In this document: positions 24,864-36,100 of the stretch, in pieces | Layout of the letters: every line of letters starts with the position of its first letter | Position numbering within the stretch: position 1 is the first letter of the stretch | From: an uncultured Ruminococcus sp. | GTDB taxonomy: Bacteria > Bacillota > Clostridia > Oscillospirales > Acutalibacteraceae | Length of the DNA stretch: 44,296 nucleotides | Assembly: GCA_902792115.1 (NCBI GenBank) | Contig: CADAYJ010000036.1 | Location: forward strand, 1 to 44,296 | Direction of reading: 5' to 3' | Position numbers and translations under genes: made by a program | Notes under the pieces: model-generated | The model's input: only the letters and a program-made list of their open reading frames with translations | The model's database searches: none | Told to the model about the DNA's origin: nothing

Positions 24864-26219
24864 ATGGCAGAGGAATATGAAGGCGGAGCTTACGCTTCAA
24901 TGAAGCTCCCGTACAGCCCCGAATCTGAGCAGGCGCTTCTCGGCGCGATCGTCCTCGATCCGGAGTGTATGGCGAAGGTCGTCGTGACGCTCCCTAAGCC
25001 GGATTACTTTTATCTTGAGATACACCGCGTTATTTACCGCGTCATGCTGGATCTTTTCACAGCCGGAAAGGCGATCGACTTCCAGACGGTCATGGAGGCT
25101 CTGCGTCACGATCCGGGCTTCGACGAGGCGACAAACAAGACGTACTTCATTGAGATAGTACAGTCTGCGATATCGTCGCACAACGTCATGGACTACGTCG
25201 AGCATATCCGCGAGGCTTACGACAAGAGAATGCTTGTCGCGGCTTCAAAGAAGACGATCGAGGATGCCCTCGAAAACATCGTTGACGCGGACGACCTGAT
25301 CGACGCGGCGGAGCAGCGAATATTTGATATCCGGCAGGGGAAGGATATTCAGGGACTTGTTCACATTTCAACTGTTATCCAGGAGACGTACGACAGACTC
25401 GACGCCCTGAATTCTGCCGACAACGACGATCTGAAGCCGATTTCGACCGGCATTTCTACACTCGATCATTATATCACCGGTCTCAACAAATCCGACCTTA
25501 TACTTCTTGCGGCGCGCCCCGGTATGGGAAAGACGGCATTTGCGCTCAACATAGCGAGCCACGTAGCCGTCAAGCTGCACAAGAGAGTGGCTTTCTTTTC
25601 TCTCGAGATGTCGAAGGAACAGCTTTCATCAAGAATGCTCGCCTCGCTCGGCCCGATAGAAAGCCAGAAAATCAAGCTGGGCAAGATGTCGGACGACGAA
25701 TGGAGCAAGCTCATAACGGCAGGCGACGTCCTTTCCCACTCCGATTTTTACCTCGACGATACGCCGAGTATCACCGTTCCTGCGATGAAGGCGAAGCTCA
25801 GACGTCTGAAAAACGTCCAGCTCGTCGTTATCGACTACCTGCAGCTCCTCCAGAGCGGACGCAGGATAGATAACAAGGTGCAGGAGGTCTCCGACATCAC
25901 GCGAAATCTGAAAATACTTGCGAAGGAGCTTAATGTTCCGGTTATCACGCTCTCGCAGCTCTCCCGTGAGAGCGAGAAGCGCGCCGACCACCGCCCTCTG
26001 CTGTCCGATATGAGAGACTCCGGCTCGATCGAGCAGGACGCCGATATCGTGCTTTTCCTTTACAGAAAGGGCTATTATAACGACGGCGAGGAAAGCTCCG
26101 AGGACGAGGACAGAGACTCCGGTGAGTGCATCGTAGCTAAGAACCGTCACGGAGAGATTGGAACAGTTCCGCTCCACTGGTCGGGCGAGCTGATGCGCTT
26201 TACAGCGAGGGACACGTGA
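24864..26219 (+). CDS. dnaB: Replicative DNA helicase
   Basis: A 451-residue hexameric helicase. The N-terminal domain (LPYSPESEQALLGAI) is followed by the RecA-like motor. The Walker A motif RPGMGKTAF is at about residues 218-226, the Walker B region is LVVIDYLQLLQ, and the SLEMSKEQL and LSQLSRESEKRADHRP motifs are intact. Length is normal. The rplI-dnaB order after gdpP is the common Firmicutes arrangement. Confidence 0.96.
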   Translation: MAEEYEGGAYASMKLPYSPESEQALLGAIVLDPECMAKVVVTLPKPDYFYLEIHRVIYRVMLDLFTAGKAIDFQTVMEALRHDPGFDEATNKTYFIEIVQSAISSHNVMDYVEHIREAYDKRMLVAASKKTIEDALENIVDADDLIDAAEQRIFDIRQGKDIQGLVHISTVIQETYDRLDALNSADNDDLKPISTGISTLDHYITGLNKSDLILLAARPGMGKTAFALNIASHVAVKLHKRVAFFSLEMSKEQLSSRMLASLGPIESQKIKLGKMSDDEWSKLITAGDVLSHSDFYLDDTPSITVPAMKAKLRRLKNVQLVVIDYLQLLQSGRRIDNKVQEVSDITRNLKILAKELNVPVITLSQLSRESEKRADHRPLLSDMRDSGSIEQDADIVLFLYRKGYYNDGEESSEDEDRDSGECIVAKNRHGEIGTVPLHWSGELMRFTARDT

Positions 26220-26220
26220 T

Positions 26221-27597
26221 ATGAACGGCTCCTTTGAAGAAAAGGTTTTTCAGACTATGAAGACCTATCGTATGCTCGACGGCGTGCGGCTCGTGACCGT
26301 CGCGCTTTCGGGTGGAGCAGACTCAATGAGCCTGCTTCATTTTCTTGCGTCAAATTCCGCCGACCTCGGCATATTTGTCGAGGCGGCTCACCTGAATCAT
26401 CATCTTCGCGGCGAGGAATCGAACAGAGACGAGGAATTCGTTGTGAATGAATGCAAGCGCCTTGGCGTAAAACTGCACATAAAGCAGGCCGATATAGCCG
26501 GGCTTGCGGCGCGGCAAAGGTGCGGAGCCGAGGAATGCGGCAGGCGCGAGCGCTACGCCTTCTTTTCAACGCTCAGACGTGAGGGCGGCGTCACCGCTAC
26601 GGCACATTCGGCTTCCGACAACGCCGAAACGGTGCTTTTCAATATAATTAGAGGCTGCGGAACGGACGGCCTTTCCGGGATACCTCCGGTTCGCCCCGGG
26701 ATAATCAGACCTCTGATACGCTGTACCCGTGAGGAGATAGAGTCTTACTGCCGCGAAAACGGGGTACCCTTCGTCACGGACAGCACAAATCTTTCTGATG
26801 AATATTCACGCAACAGGCTGCGTCTCAATGTGATCCCTCAGCTAAAGAGGATCAACCCCTCCGCTGTTGACGCGATCAACCGTTTGTCTGCGATCGCAGC
26901 GTCCGACAGTGCGCTTATTGCGTCGTTCGTGCAGAGCGAGCTTGAACGCTGCGCCGTTCCAAAGGGGCTTGTTATCTCAAAGCTGAGACTCTGCGACAGC
27001 CGGCTTCTTCCGCATATGATCAAAGAGACAGCGGTGCGCTCCTTTGGAATTATCCCCGAAAAGCGGCATATCGACATGATATGTGACATCGCGCTGTGCG
27101 GCAGCGGCGCCGTGGAGATCAGGGCAGGAAGGAGAGTCCGCGCCGAAAGCGGCATTCTGCTCTTTGAGGATATCCGCTGCAATGCACAACAGAAGCGCGC
27201 GCCGTTTAGTTCGGTCGCATTTTCGCCGGGGCTTGAAATGGAAATCAACGGAAAAATGCTTTTCATTTCCGAAAAAAAAGAGCAGAATCCGGCAGAACTT
27301 GATAATGTTCACAAAAAATTATTAATTGATCGTCTTTCATGTGGTATAATATCATGTGATACGAAAATAAGGACGCGGCAAAGCGGCGATATTTTCAGTC
27401 CGCTCGGCAGAGGCTGTACAAAGACGGTGAAGAAGCTGTTCAGTGAAATGAAGCTCTCCGCAGATGACCGCGAGACAAGGCTGCTTATCGCAAACGGCAG
27501 CCGTGTGTTATGGATAGAGGGTATCGGCGTGTCAGAAGACGCGGCCGTACTTCAAAACAGCTCGAAATACTACTATGAAGTAAAGGTCGGTGTGTAA
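26221..27597 (+). CDS. tilS: tRNA(Ile)-lysidine synthase
   Basis: 458 residues. The enzyme changes C34 of the CAU-anticodon isoleucine tRNA to lysidine, an essential decoding step. The ATP-binding P-loop SGGADS is at residues 30-35, with LNHHLRGEES and the substrate-binding NAETVLF block nearby. The C-terminal domain ends near DIFSPLGRGCTKTVKKLF. The start is one base after the dnaB stop. The 3' part (27300-27360) is unusually AT-rich and holds a promoter-like element. tilS-hpt-ftsH is a conserved order. Confidence 0.95.
   Translation: MNGSFEEKVFQTMKTYRMLDGVRLVTVALSGGADSMSLLHFLASNSADLGIFVEAAHLNHHLRGEESNRDEEFVVNECKRLGVKLHIKQADIAGLAARQRCGAEECGRRERYAFFSTLRREGGVTATAHSASDNAETVLFNIIRGCGTDGLSGIPPVRPGIIRPLIRCTREEIESYCRENGVPFVTDSTNLSDEYSRNRLRLNVIPQLKRINPSAVDAINRLSAIAASDSALIASFVQSELERCAVPKGLVISKLRLCDSRLLPHMIKETAVRSFGIIPEKRHIDMICDIALCGSGAVEIRAGRRVRAESGILLFEDIRCNAQQKRAPFSSVAFSPGLEMEINGKMLFISEKKEQNPAELDNVHKKLLIDRLSCGIISCDTKIRTRQSGDIFSPLGRGCTKTVKKLFSEMKLSADDRETRLLIANGSRVLWIEGIGVSEDAAVLQNSSKYYYEVKVGV
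27322..27350 (+). promoter_or_regulatory. Promoter-like element inside tilS
   Basis: TTAATT (27322-27327), 17 bases, TATAAT (27345-27350) with an extended TGTGG before the -10, in an AT-rich patch within tilS. It could feed hpt and ftsH independently. Confidence 0.5.
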
Positions 27598-27600
27598 TTC

Positions 27601-28140
27601 ATGACAGATGTTGTTGAAAAGGTTTTGATCAGTGAAGAAGAGATCGCAGCGTGTGTTGACAGGCTTGCGTCGGAGATCAACCGCGACTACGAAGGCAAGG
27701 AGATTATTCTTGTCGGTTTGCTGAAGGGCAGCTTCGTTTTTATGGGCGACCTTATGCGTAAGCTGTCGATGCCGGTCAGCATTGACTTCATGATCGTGTC
27801 CAGCTACGGCGGAAGGACAGTTTCAAGCGGCGAGGTCAATATGAAGAAGGATATCGGCGAAAGTATTGAGGGAAAGCACGTAATTATCGTGGAGGATATT
27901 ATTGACAGCGGCATCACGCTCAGCGCCGTCATGGAGATCCTCAGGGGGCGCAATCCTGCTTCGCTCCGGCTCTGCGCGTTTCTCAGCAAGCCGGCAAGGC
28001 GAGTAAAGGAAGTGCAGATCGACTACCTCGGCATAGAGATCCCCGACGCCTTTGTGATTGGCTACGGCCTCGATTACGATGAGAAATACCGTAATATCCC
28101 GTGCGTAGGTATCCTGAACCCGAAGTACATAAACGAATGA
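27601..28140 (+). CDS. hpt: Hypoxanthine phosphoribosyltransferase
   Basis: 179 residues of the type I phosphoribosyltransferase fold, recycling hypoxanthine and guanine to nucleotides. The PRPP-binding loop VEDIIDSGITL starts at residue 97, and the SSYGGRTVSSG hood segment and GLDYDEKYRNIPCVG C-terminus are typical. It follows tilS by three bases and precedes ftsH, as in B. subtilis. Confidence 0.96.
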   Translation: MTDVVEKVLISEEEIAACVDRLASEINRDYEGKEIILVGLLKGSFVFMGDLMRKLSMPVSIDFMIVSSYGGRTVSSGEVNMKKDIGESIEGKHVIIVEDIIDSGITLSAVMEILRGRNPASLRLCAFLSKPARRVKEVQIDYLGIEIPDAFVIGYGLDYDEKYRNIPCVGILNPKYINE

Positions 28141-28176
28141 TTCGTACATACATAATTCAGAGGAGTGAATCTTTAC

Positions 28177-30264
28177 TTGGATAATAAGAACGGTTTGAAG
28201 AATTGGAAAAGTCTCGTACTGTGGATCGTCTTCCCGATCCTGATCCTGCTGCTCGCTGCATTCATCGCGTGGCAGACGCCGAAGGACGACCACAAGTATT
28301 CCGAGATAATAGGTATGTTCAGTGAAGGGCAGGTCGAGAGCTTCGAGCTGAAGGCCGAGAGCGGAGAGCTGAAGATCAAGCTCAAAAATGATTCCGAGCC
28401 TGTCGTATACTCTCTTGCGTACCCGCAGCGTTTCCTGGACGACGTATCCGACTACGTCAAGGATCCAAAGAGCAATATCAAGTATGATATCAAGCGGTCG
28501 ATCGACAGCGCAGTGCTGTGGTCGATAATACCGAATATCGGTCTGATAATATTCATCATAGTCATATGGGTATTTATCATGCGCCGTATGTCCGGCGGTC
28601 TGGGCGGAGACAAAACTCTCAGCTTCGGCAAGGCAAAGATCAAAAACTCCAATGATGAAGAAAAGCGAAACGTCTTTGACGACGTGGCGGGCGCGGACGA
28701 GGAAAAGGAAGAGCTTCAGGAGATCGTCGAATTCCTCAAAAACCCCGAAAAGTTCAATACGCTCGGCGCAAGGATCCCGAAGGGCGTTCTTCTCATGGGC
28801 CCTCCGGGAACGGGTAAAACGCTTCTTGCGAGAGCTGTTGCAGGCGAAGCAGGCGTACCGTTCTTCTCTATCTCCGGTTCCGATTTCGTCGAGATGTTCG
28901 TCGGCGTCGGCGCTTCGAGAGTAAGAGACCTCTTCGAGCAGGCAAAGAAGAACGCGCCCTGTATCATTTTCATAGACGAGATCGATTCCGTCGGCCGCCA
29001 GAGAGGAACAGGTCTCGGCGGCGGTCACGATGAGCGCGAGCAGACGCTTAACCAGCTCCTCGTTGAGATGGACGGCTTCGACGCCAATATCGGCGTTATC
29101 ATGATCGCAGCTACGAACCGTCCCGATATCCTCGATCCGGCGCTGCTGCGTCCCGGCAGATTTGACAGACAGGTCGTCATGGCTCAGCCGACGATCAACG
29201 GCAGAGAGGAGATCCTCGCGATCCATGCGAAGAATAAGCCTCTCGGTCCCGACGTTGATCTCAAGGTCATTGCTGCGCAGACGGCAGGCTTTACGGGCGC
29301 TGACCTCGAAAATATCCTGAACGAAGCAGCTCTTCTCGCCGCAAGACGCGACAAGAAGGCGATCACGATGGACGAGATTGAGGAAGCGACGATCAAGGTC
29401 GTTGTCGGTACTGAGAAGCGCTCCAAGGTTATGACGGAGAAGAACAAGAAGATCACAGCGTACCACGAGACAGGTCATGCGATCGCGCACTATTTCTGCG
29501 AAACGCAGGACGACGTTCATCAGATATCCATCATTCCCAGAGGCTTTGCGGGCGGTTACACAATGTCGCTCCCGAGCGAGGATAAGATGTACAGCTCTCT
29601 CAACGAGATGAAGGAGGAGATCGTTGTTCTGCTCGGCGGACGTGTTGCCGAAGCGCTCATATTCAGCGACATCACGACAGGCGCTTCCAATGACATCGAG
29701 AGAGCCACCGATATCGCGCGCTCTATGGTCACGAAGTACGGCATGAGTGAAAAGCTCGGTCCGATCGCCTTCGGCAAGAGCAACGACGAGGTCTTTATCG
29801 GACGTGATATGGGCCACGTTAAGAATTATTCCGAGAAGATAGCCTCCGAGATCGACGACGAGATCTACGACATCGTCAAGGAGGGCTACGATACCGTAAC
29901 AAAGATCCTCACCGAGCATATGGATAAGCTCCATGAGGTAGCTAAGGTTCTTCTTGAAAAGGAGAAGATAGACGGCGACGAGTTCACGGCTATCATGAAG
30001 GGTATCCCTTACGTTCCTCCGAAGAAGTCTTCGGCAAAGCTCGAAAAGACGGAATCCGGTAAGGTTGACCTTGAAAAAGCTGACGGGGACGAGCCGAAGG
30101 AGAAGGAAGAGCATCAGGCAGAGAAAAAGGTAAAGAAGCCTTCCGAAGAAAAAAAGGCAAAGAAGCCGTCTGATGACAAGAAGGTTTCCGAGAAGCCGAA
30201 GAAATCCTTACTCGGCAAGGATAAGAAGCCTGCAAAGTCTGATAACAAGACGGATAAGAAGTAA
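28177..30264 (+). CDS. ftsH: ATP-dependent zinc metalloprotease FtsH
   Basis: A 695-residue membrane AAA+ protease that removes damaged membrane proteins and regulators. Two transmembrane segments (about 10-28 and 110-130) flank the external domain. Walker A GPPGTGKT is at 208-215, the second region of homology includes [17 protein letters not shown], and the zinc site HETGH is at 430-434 (most homologues have HEAGH). The last 70 residues are a Lys/Glu-rich, probably disordered tail. TTG at 28177 lies 11 bases after AGGAG; GTG at 28165 overlaps that site. Confidence 0.95.
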   Translation: MDNKNGLKNWKSLVLWIVFPILILLLAAFIAWQTPKDDHKYSEIIGMFSEGQVESFELKAESGELKIKLKNDSEPVVYSLAYPQRFLDDVSDYVKDPKSNIKYDIKRSIDSAVLWSIIPNIGLIIFIIVIWVFIMRRMSGGLGGDKTLSFGKAKIKNSNDEEKRNVFDDVAGADEEKEELQEIVEFLKNPEKFNTLGARIPKGVLLMGPPGTGKTLLARAVAGEAGVPFFSISGSDFVEMFVGVGASRVRDLFEQAKKNAPCIIFIDEIDSVGRQRGTGLGGGHDEREQTLNQLLVEMDGFDANIGVIMIAATNRPDILDPALLRPGRFDRQVVMAQPTINGREEILAIHAKNKPLGPDVDLKVIAAQTAGFTGADLENILNEAALLAARRDKKAITMDEIEEATIKVVVGTEKRSKVMTEKNKKITAYHETGHAIAHYFCETQDDVHQISIIPRGFAGGYTMSLPSEDKMYSSLNEMKEEIVVLLGGRVAEALIFSDITTGASNDIERATDIARSMVTKYGMSEKLGPIAFGKSNDEVFIGRDMGHVKNYSEKIASEIDDEIYDIVKEGYDTVTKILTEHMDKLHEVAKVLLEKEKIDGDEFTAIMKGIPYVPPKKSSAKLEKTESGKVDLEKADGDEPKEKEEHQAEKKVKKPSEEKKAKKPSDDKKVSEKPKKSLLGKDKKPAKSDNKTDKK

Positions 30265-30270
30265 CAACAG

Positions 30271-30330
30271 CGAAAGCAGCGCTGCTTTCGTAAATGCTGC
30301 ATCCGGGGTATACCCGGGTGCAGTCTTTGT
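30271..30330 (+). terminator. Two hairpins between ftsH and uvrA
   Basis: CGAAAGCAG and CTGCTTTCG form a 9-pair palindrome. Next, CTGCATCCGGG pairs with CCCGGGTGCAG (one wobble), followed by TCTTTGTATTT. The second is the likelier, if weak, terminator. Confidence 0.5.
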
Positions 30331-30358
30331 ATTTATTGTAACGGGAGAGTGGAGATAA

Positions 30359-33104
30359 GTGTCCGAGAAAAACATAGTTGTAAAGGGTGCCCGAGAGCAC
30401 AATCTCAAGAATATAGATGTAACGATACCGCGCGATAAGCTCGTAGTCATTACGGGACTATCCGGCTCCGGAAAATCGTCGCTTGCTTTCGATACGATCT
30501 ACGCCGAGGGGCGCCGCCGCTACGTCGAGTCGCTTTCGTCATACGCGAGAATGTTCCTCGGTCAGGTCGATAAGCCTGACGTTGACAGCATCGACGGCCT
30601 TTCCCCGGCGATCTCTATCGACCAGAAAACAACGTCGCAGAACCCTCGTTCTACCGTCGGTACAGTAACGGAGATCTACGATTACCTCCGTCTTCTTTAT
30701 GCGCGCATAGGCACGCCGCATTGTCCCGTCTGCGGAAGGGCGATCGAGCAGCAGAGCATAGATCAGATCGTTGATCAGGTGCTTGAATTTGAGGAGGGTA
30801 CGAAGCTGCTGATCCTCGCTCCGATCGTAAAGGCAAAGAAGGGCGAGCACGCGAAGATCTTTGAAAAAGCCCGTAAGGACGGCTACACAAGAGTCCGCGT
30901 GGACGGCGAAATCTATACTCTCGACGAAGAGATCACGCTTGAAAAAAATAAGAAGCACACGATCGAGATCGTCGTTGACAGGCTTGTCATAAAACCGTCA
31001 ATACGCAGCCGCCTTGCCGATTCGATCGAAACTGCCTCGAAGCTCGCCGACGGTATAACTGTCGTAAACGTGATAGGGGACAAGGACTACATCTTCTCGC
31101 AGAAGTACGCCTGCCCTATACACGGCGGCAGCATGGACGAGCTTTCACCGCGTATGTTTTCCTTTAATAATCCTGCCGGCGCGTGTCCTAAGTGTACCGG
31201 TCTCGGCGTGTTTATGAAGATCGACGAAGCGCTCATAATCCCGGACAGCACAAAGTCGATACGTCAAGGCGGCATCAAGGCGTCCGGCTGGGCGATGGAA
31301 GGCTCCACGATCGCACTGATGTATATGGAGAGCCTCTCCGAAAAGTACGGCTTTTCCCTCGATACGCCGATCTGCGAGCTTCCGAAGGACGTTATCCATA
31401 AGGTGCTATACGGCACGGGCACCGAGCGGCTTAAACTGGTGCGCCGCAGCGAATACGGGAGCGGCACGTATGAAACGACCTTTGAGGGTATCGTTAATAA
31501 CCTTGAGCGCCGGTTCCGTGAAACGAAGAGTGCGTGGATAAAAGAGGAGATCGAGTCGTATATGAGCTCGATTCCATGCGACGAGTGCGCAGGCAAACGT
31601 CTTTCGAGGGAGAGCCTGTCCGTGACGGTCGGAGGTATAAATATCAGCGAATTCTGTGATTTCTCGATTGTCGAGGCTCTGAATTTTCTCGACGAGCTTG
31701 AACTCTCCGAGCGTGGCGTCCGGCACGCTGTCCGGCGGCGAAAGCCAGCGTATCCGCCTCGCGACGCAGATCGGCTCGTCTCTAATGGGAGTCCTGTATA
31801 TTCTTGATGAGCCGAGCATAGGGCTTCATCAGAGCGACAACGAGAAGCTGATCGGTACGCTCAAGCACCTTCGCGACCTCGGAAATACGGTAATCGTCGT
31901 CGAGCACGACGAGGAAACGATGTACGCCGCCGATTATATTGTAGATATCGGTCCCGGCGCAGGCGTTCACGGCGGCGAGCTTGTTTGCAGCGGCAGCGTG
32001 AGCAGGATAAAGGCTTGCAAAAGCTCTGTGACGGGGCAGTACCTCTCTCACCGCAAATTTGTTCCTATCCCGGAAACACGCAGAACGGGCAGCGGCAATT
32101 ATCTCACCGTCCGCGGAGCGCGTGAAAACAACCTGAAAGGGGTAGACGTTTCGATACCTCTCGGTACGTTTGTCTGCGTTACCGGAGTATCCGGCTCGGG
32201 CAAATCGTCGCTCGTCAATGAAATTCTCTACAATTACCTCGCGCGCGAGCTGAATAGAGCAAAAACACGTCCCGGTCTGCACGATTCTGTCGAGGGAACC
32301 GAGTACCTCGATAAGGTGATTAATATAGATCAGTCTCCGATCGGGCGCACGCCGCGCTCAAATCCCGCGACATACACCGGCGTATTTACCGATATCCGGG
32401 AGCTTTTCGCCTCTACGAATGACGCAAAGATCCGCGGCTACAATGCAGGACGCTTTTCTTTCAACGTCCGCGGCGGCCGCTGCGAATCGTGCGAGGGTGA
32501 CGGAATTCTCAAAATTGAAATGCACTTTCTGCCGGACGTGTACGTTCCTTGCGAGATCTGCAAGGGTAAGCGCTATAACCACGAGACGCTTGAGGTGCGG
32601 TACAAGGGGAAGAATATTTACGACGTTCTCGAAATGACAGTGGACGAGGCGATGGACTTCTTCAAGAATGTTCCGAAGATCTTCCGCAAGATCAGCACAC
32701 TCAAGCAAGTCGGTCTGGGGTATATCAAGCTCGGTCAGCCTGCGACGACGCTCTCCGGCGGTGAGGCGCAGCGCGTCAAGCTCGCAACGGAGCTTTCAAA
32801 GCGCTCCACCGGCCGCACCATCTATATTCTTGACGAGCCGACGACCGGACTTCACATTGCCGACGTTCACGTCCTGATCGACGTACTGCAGCAGCTCGTC
32901 GAGGGCGGAAATACGGTCGTCACGATCGAGCACAACATGGATTTCATCAAAACTGCTGATTATATAATCGACCTTGGTCCCGAGGGCGGCAGCGGAGGCG
33001 GTACCGTCGTAGCAGCAGGAACGCCCGAGGAGGTCGCCGAGTGCGAAAGCTCTTATACGGGCGTATATCTCAAACGCCTTTTTGAGAGCGGAAACGGCCG
33101 ATAA
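30359..33104 (+). pseudogene. uvrA: UvrABC excinuclease subunit A, internal deletion with frame change
   Basis: UvrA recognises helix-distorting DNA damage. Frame 2 from GTG 30359 gives the first ATPase half: Walker [10 protein letters not shown] from residue 33, a CPVC zinc finger, and the insertion domain up to [10 protein letters not shown] near 31712. Frame 3 then gives [18 protein letters not shown] from 31710 and the complete second half, with a second Walker A (GVSGSGKSS), a zinc finger and the C-terminal signature. The block expected between, with KEIRxRLxFLxxVGLxYLTL-type sequence, is missing (about 30-40 codons). It is non-functional as written; a sequencing or assembly fault is possible. 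Confidence 0.9.
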
Positions 33105-33136
33105 TCATTTACCATTTTTCGGAGGGAGGCGAAAAA

Positions 33137-36100
33137 ATGTCATTCGTCCATCTTCATCTTCACAGCGAGTACAGCCTGCTTGACGGCGCGTGCCGTTTGA
33201 AGGATCTTGTGCGCTCCGTAAAGGAAAAGGGGCAGACGGCCGTCGCCGTGACCGATCACGGCAATATGTACGCAGCGATCGAATTCTACCTTGAAGCGAA
33301 GTCGCAGGGGATCAAGCCGATCATCGGCTGCGAGGCGTACGTCGCGAACAGAACGCTCCACGATAAAACACCGGAGCTTGACAGCAAGCCCTTTCACCTG
33401 ATCCTGCTGTGCAAAAATATGCAGGGCTACCGCAACCTTGCGAAAATGATATCGCTCGCGTGGATAGAGGGCTTTTACAGAAAACCGCGCATCGACGATG
33501 AGCTTCTTGAAAAATACCACGAGGGGCTTATATGCCTTTCGGCGTGTCTCGCAGGTGAGATCCCTCGTCTGATAACGTCCGGCGACCTTGAGGGAGCGTA
33601 CGAAAAGGCGCGATATTATAAGCAGCTTTTCGGCGACGGGAATTTCTATCTGGAGCTGCAGGATCACTCCATTCCGGAGCAAAAGCTCGTAGCAAAAGAG
33701 CTTATCCGAATGAGCCGCGAGCTTGATATCCCTCTCGCTGCCACAAATGATTGTCATTACGTCGAAAAAGCCGACGCCTCAACGCACGAGATCCTGCTCT
33801 GCATTCAGACAGGTCACACGCTAAACGATCCCGACCGTATGCGCTTCGATACGCAGGAATTCTATATAAAAACAGAGGACGAAATGCGGGAGCTTTTTAC
33901 CGATGTGCCCGAGGCGATCGAAAACACGCAGAAGATCGCCGACCGCTGCAGCGTCGAGTTTGAGTTCGGAAAAACGAAGCTGCCTCATTTCGAGGTGCCG
34001 GGCGGTGAGGATCATTTCGAGTATTTCCGCCGCCGTTGCTACGAGGGCTTGAAGGCGCGCTACGGCGACGATCCGGACAAGGCTCTCACGGACAGGCTTG
34101 AATATGAGCTTGACGTCGTCAATAAAATGGGCTACGTTGACTACTACCTGATAGTTCACGATTTCATAGATTACGCAAGATCTCAGGGGATACCGGTCGG
34201 CCCCGGCAGAGGATCAGGCGCCGGAAGTCTTGCGGCGTACTGCATCGGCATAACTAACGTCGATCCGATCCGCTACAACCTGATCTTCGAGCGCTTTCTC
34301 AACCCCGAGCGCGTCAGTATGCCCGATTTTGACGTCGATTTCTGCAAGCGCCGCCGTCAGGAGGTTATCGAGTACGTAAACCGCAAGTACGGCAGAGACC
34401 ACGTCGCTCAGATCGTCTCCTTCGGAACGATGGCCGCGCGCGCTTCCGTACGCGACGTCGGCAGGGCGCTCGATGTGCCTCTTTCCGTCGTCGATTCCGT
34501 TGCAAAGCTGATCCCCTCGTCGCCCAATATGACGATTGACACGGCGCTCTCCATATCAAAGGAGCTGATGGAGCGCTACAACACTGATCCCGAGATAAAG
34601 CGTCTTATAGATGTCGCGAAAAAGGTTGAGGGAATGCCCCGCAACACCACGACGCACGCTGCCGGAGTCGTCATTACCCGCGATCCCGTAGACACATACG
34701 TTCCGCTTGCGAAGAATGACGATACCGTCGTTACACAGTACACAATGACGCGCCTTGAACAGCTCGGTCTGCTGAAAATGGACTTCCTCGGTCTGAGAAA
34801 CTTAACTGTTCTCAACGATGCGCGTCTGATGATCCTGAAGGACGATCCTGCGTTTTCGGAGGACAGTATCCGCTTCGACGATCAGGACGTCTTCAATATG
34901 CTTTCAAAAGGGTACACGGACGGCGTTTTCCAGTTTGAATCTATGGGTATGCGAAGCGTGATCATGCAGCTGAAGCCCGACAGTCTGGAGGATCTCATTG
35001 CCGTTATCTCACTCTACCGCCCCGGTCCTATGGATTCGATACCGCGCTATATCGAGAATCGTCACCACCCGGAGCGCGTAACGTACAAGCACCCTCTGCT
35101 AAAGGATATCCTCAACGTCACGTACGGCTGTATCGTTTATCAGGAGCAGGTAATGCAGATATTCCGCGTTCTTGCCGGATATTCGTTCGGTCGCGCAGAT
35201 ATCGTGCGCCGCGCAATGTCGAAGAAGAAAAAGGACGTCATGGAAAACGAGCGCAGGATATTCATCTACGGACTTGAAAGCGAGGACGGCACCGTCGAGG
35301 TCGAGGGCTGTGTCCGCCGCGGAGTCAGTGAGAAGATCGCAGAGGAGATATTCTCCGAAATGGAGAGCTTCGCGTCGTACGCCTTCAATAAATCGCACGC
35401 GGCCGCATACGCGACTGTCGCATATTTAACGGCATGGTACAAGTATCATTACCCGAAGCAATACATGGCGGCGCTCATGACGAGCCTTCTTGACGACCAC
35501 GGCTCGCTTGCGCCGTATATCGACGAATGCAGGCGGCTCGGTATCCGCGTCCTTCCGCCTCACGTGAATTACAGTGACTTCGGCTTTACCGTCAGCTCGG
35601 ACAGCATATTCTTCGGGCTTATGGCGATAAAAAACCTCGGCTCTCTACTTACGAAGGAGATCGTCGCGGAGCGCGAAAAAAACGGTGAATACAAGAGCTT
35701 TACGAGCTTCTGCACAAGGCTTGCCGGAAAGCGCCTCAACTCTCAGGGCGTGGACAGCCTGATAAAAGCCGGCGCGCTCGACGGTCTCGGTGCGAACAGA
35801 CGTCAGCTCATGATGTCCTCAAAGCAGATCATAGAAGCAGTCGAGGCGGAGCGCAGGCGTAACGTCGAGGGGCAGCTTTCGCTGTTTGGAGACGATGATC
35901 AGCAGGAGTCCGTTCTGTTTTCGATCCCCGAAATGCCGGAGTTTTCGCAGCGCGATCTTCTCGCTCTCGAAAAGGACGTCATAGGGATATACCTTTCCGG
36001 GCATCCGCTATCAGAGCATCAGGATTATATAGAATATGCGAAGCCCGATAAGCTCGCTGACGTGATCGGCGCCCCCGAAAGGTACGACGGAAAGCTGATA

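Noticed and set aside
27823-30114. A 763-codon minus-strand frame opposite ftsH
   Set aside because: It is the antisense reading of a well-supported FtsH gene; its composition (Leu/Val/Arg/Asp repeats) is that of a shadow frame.
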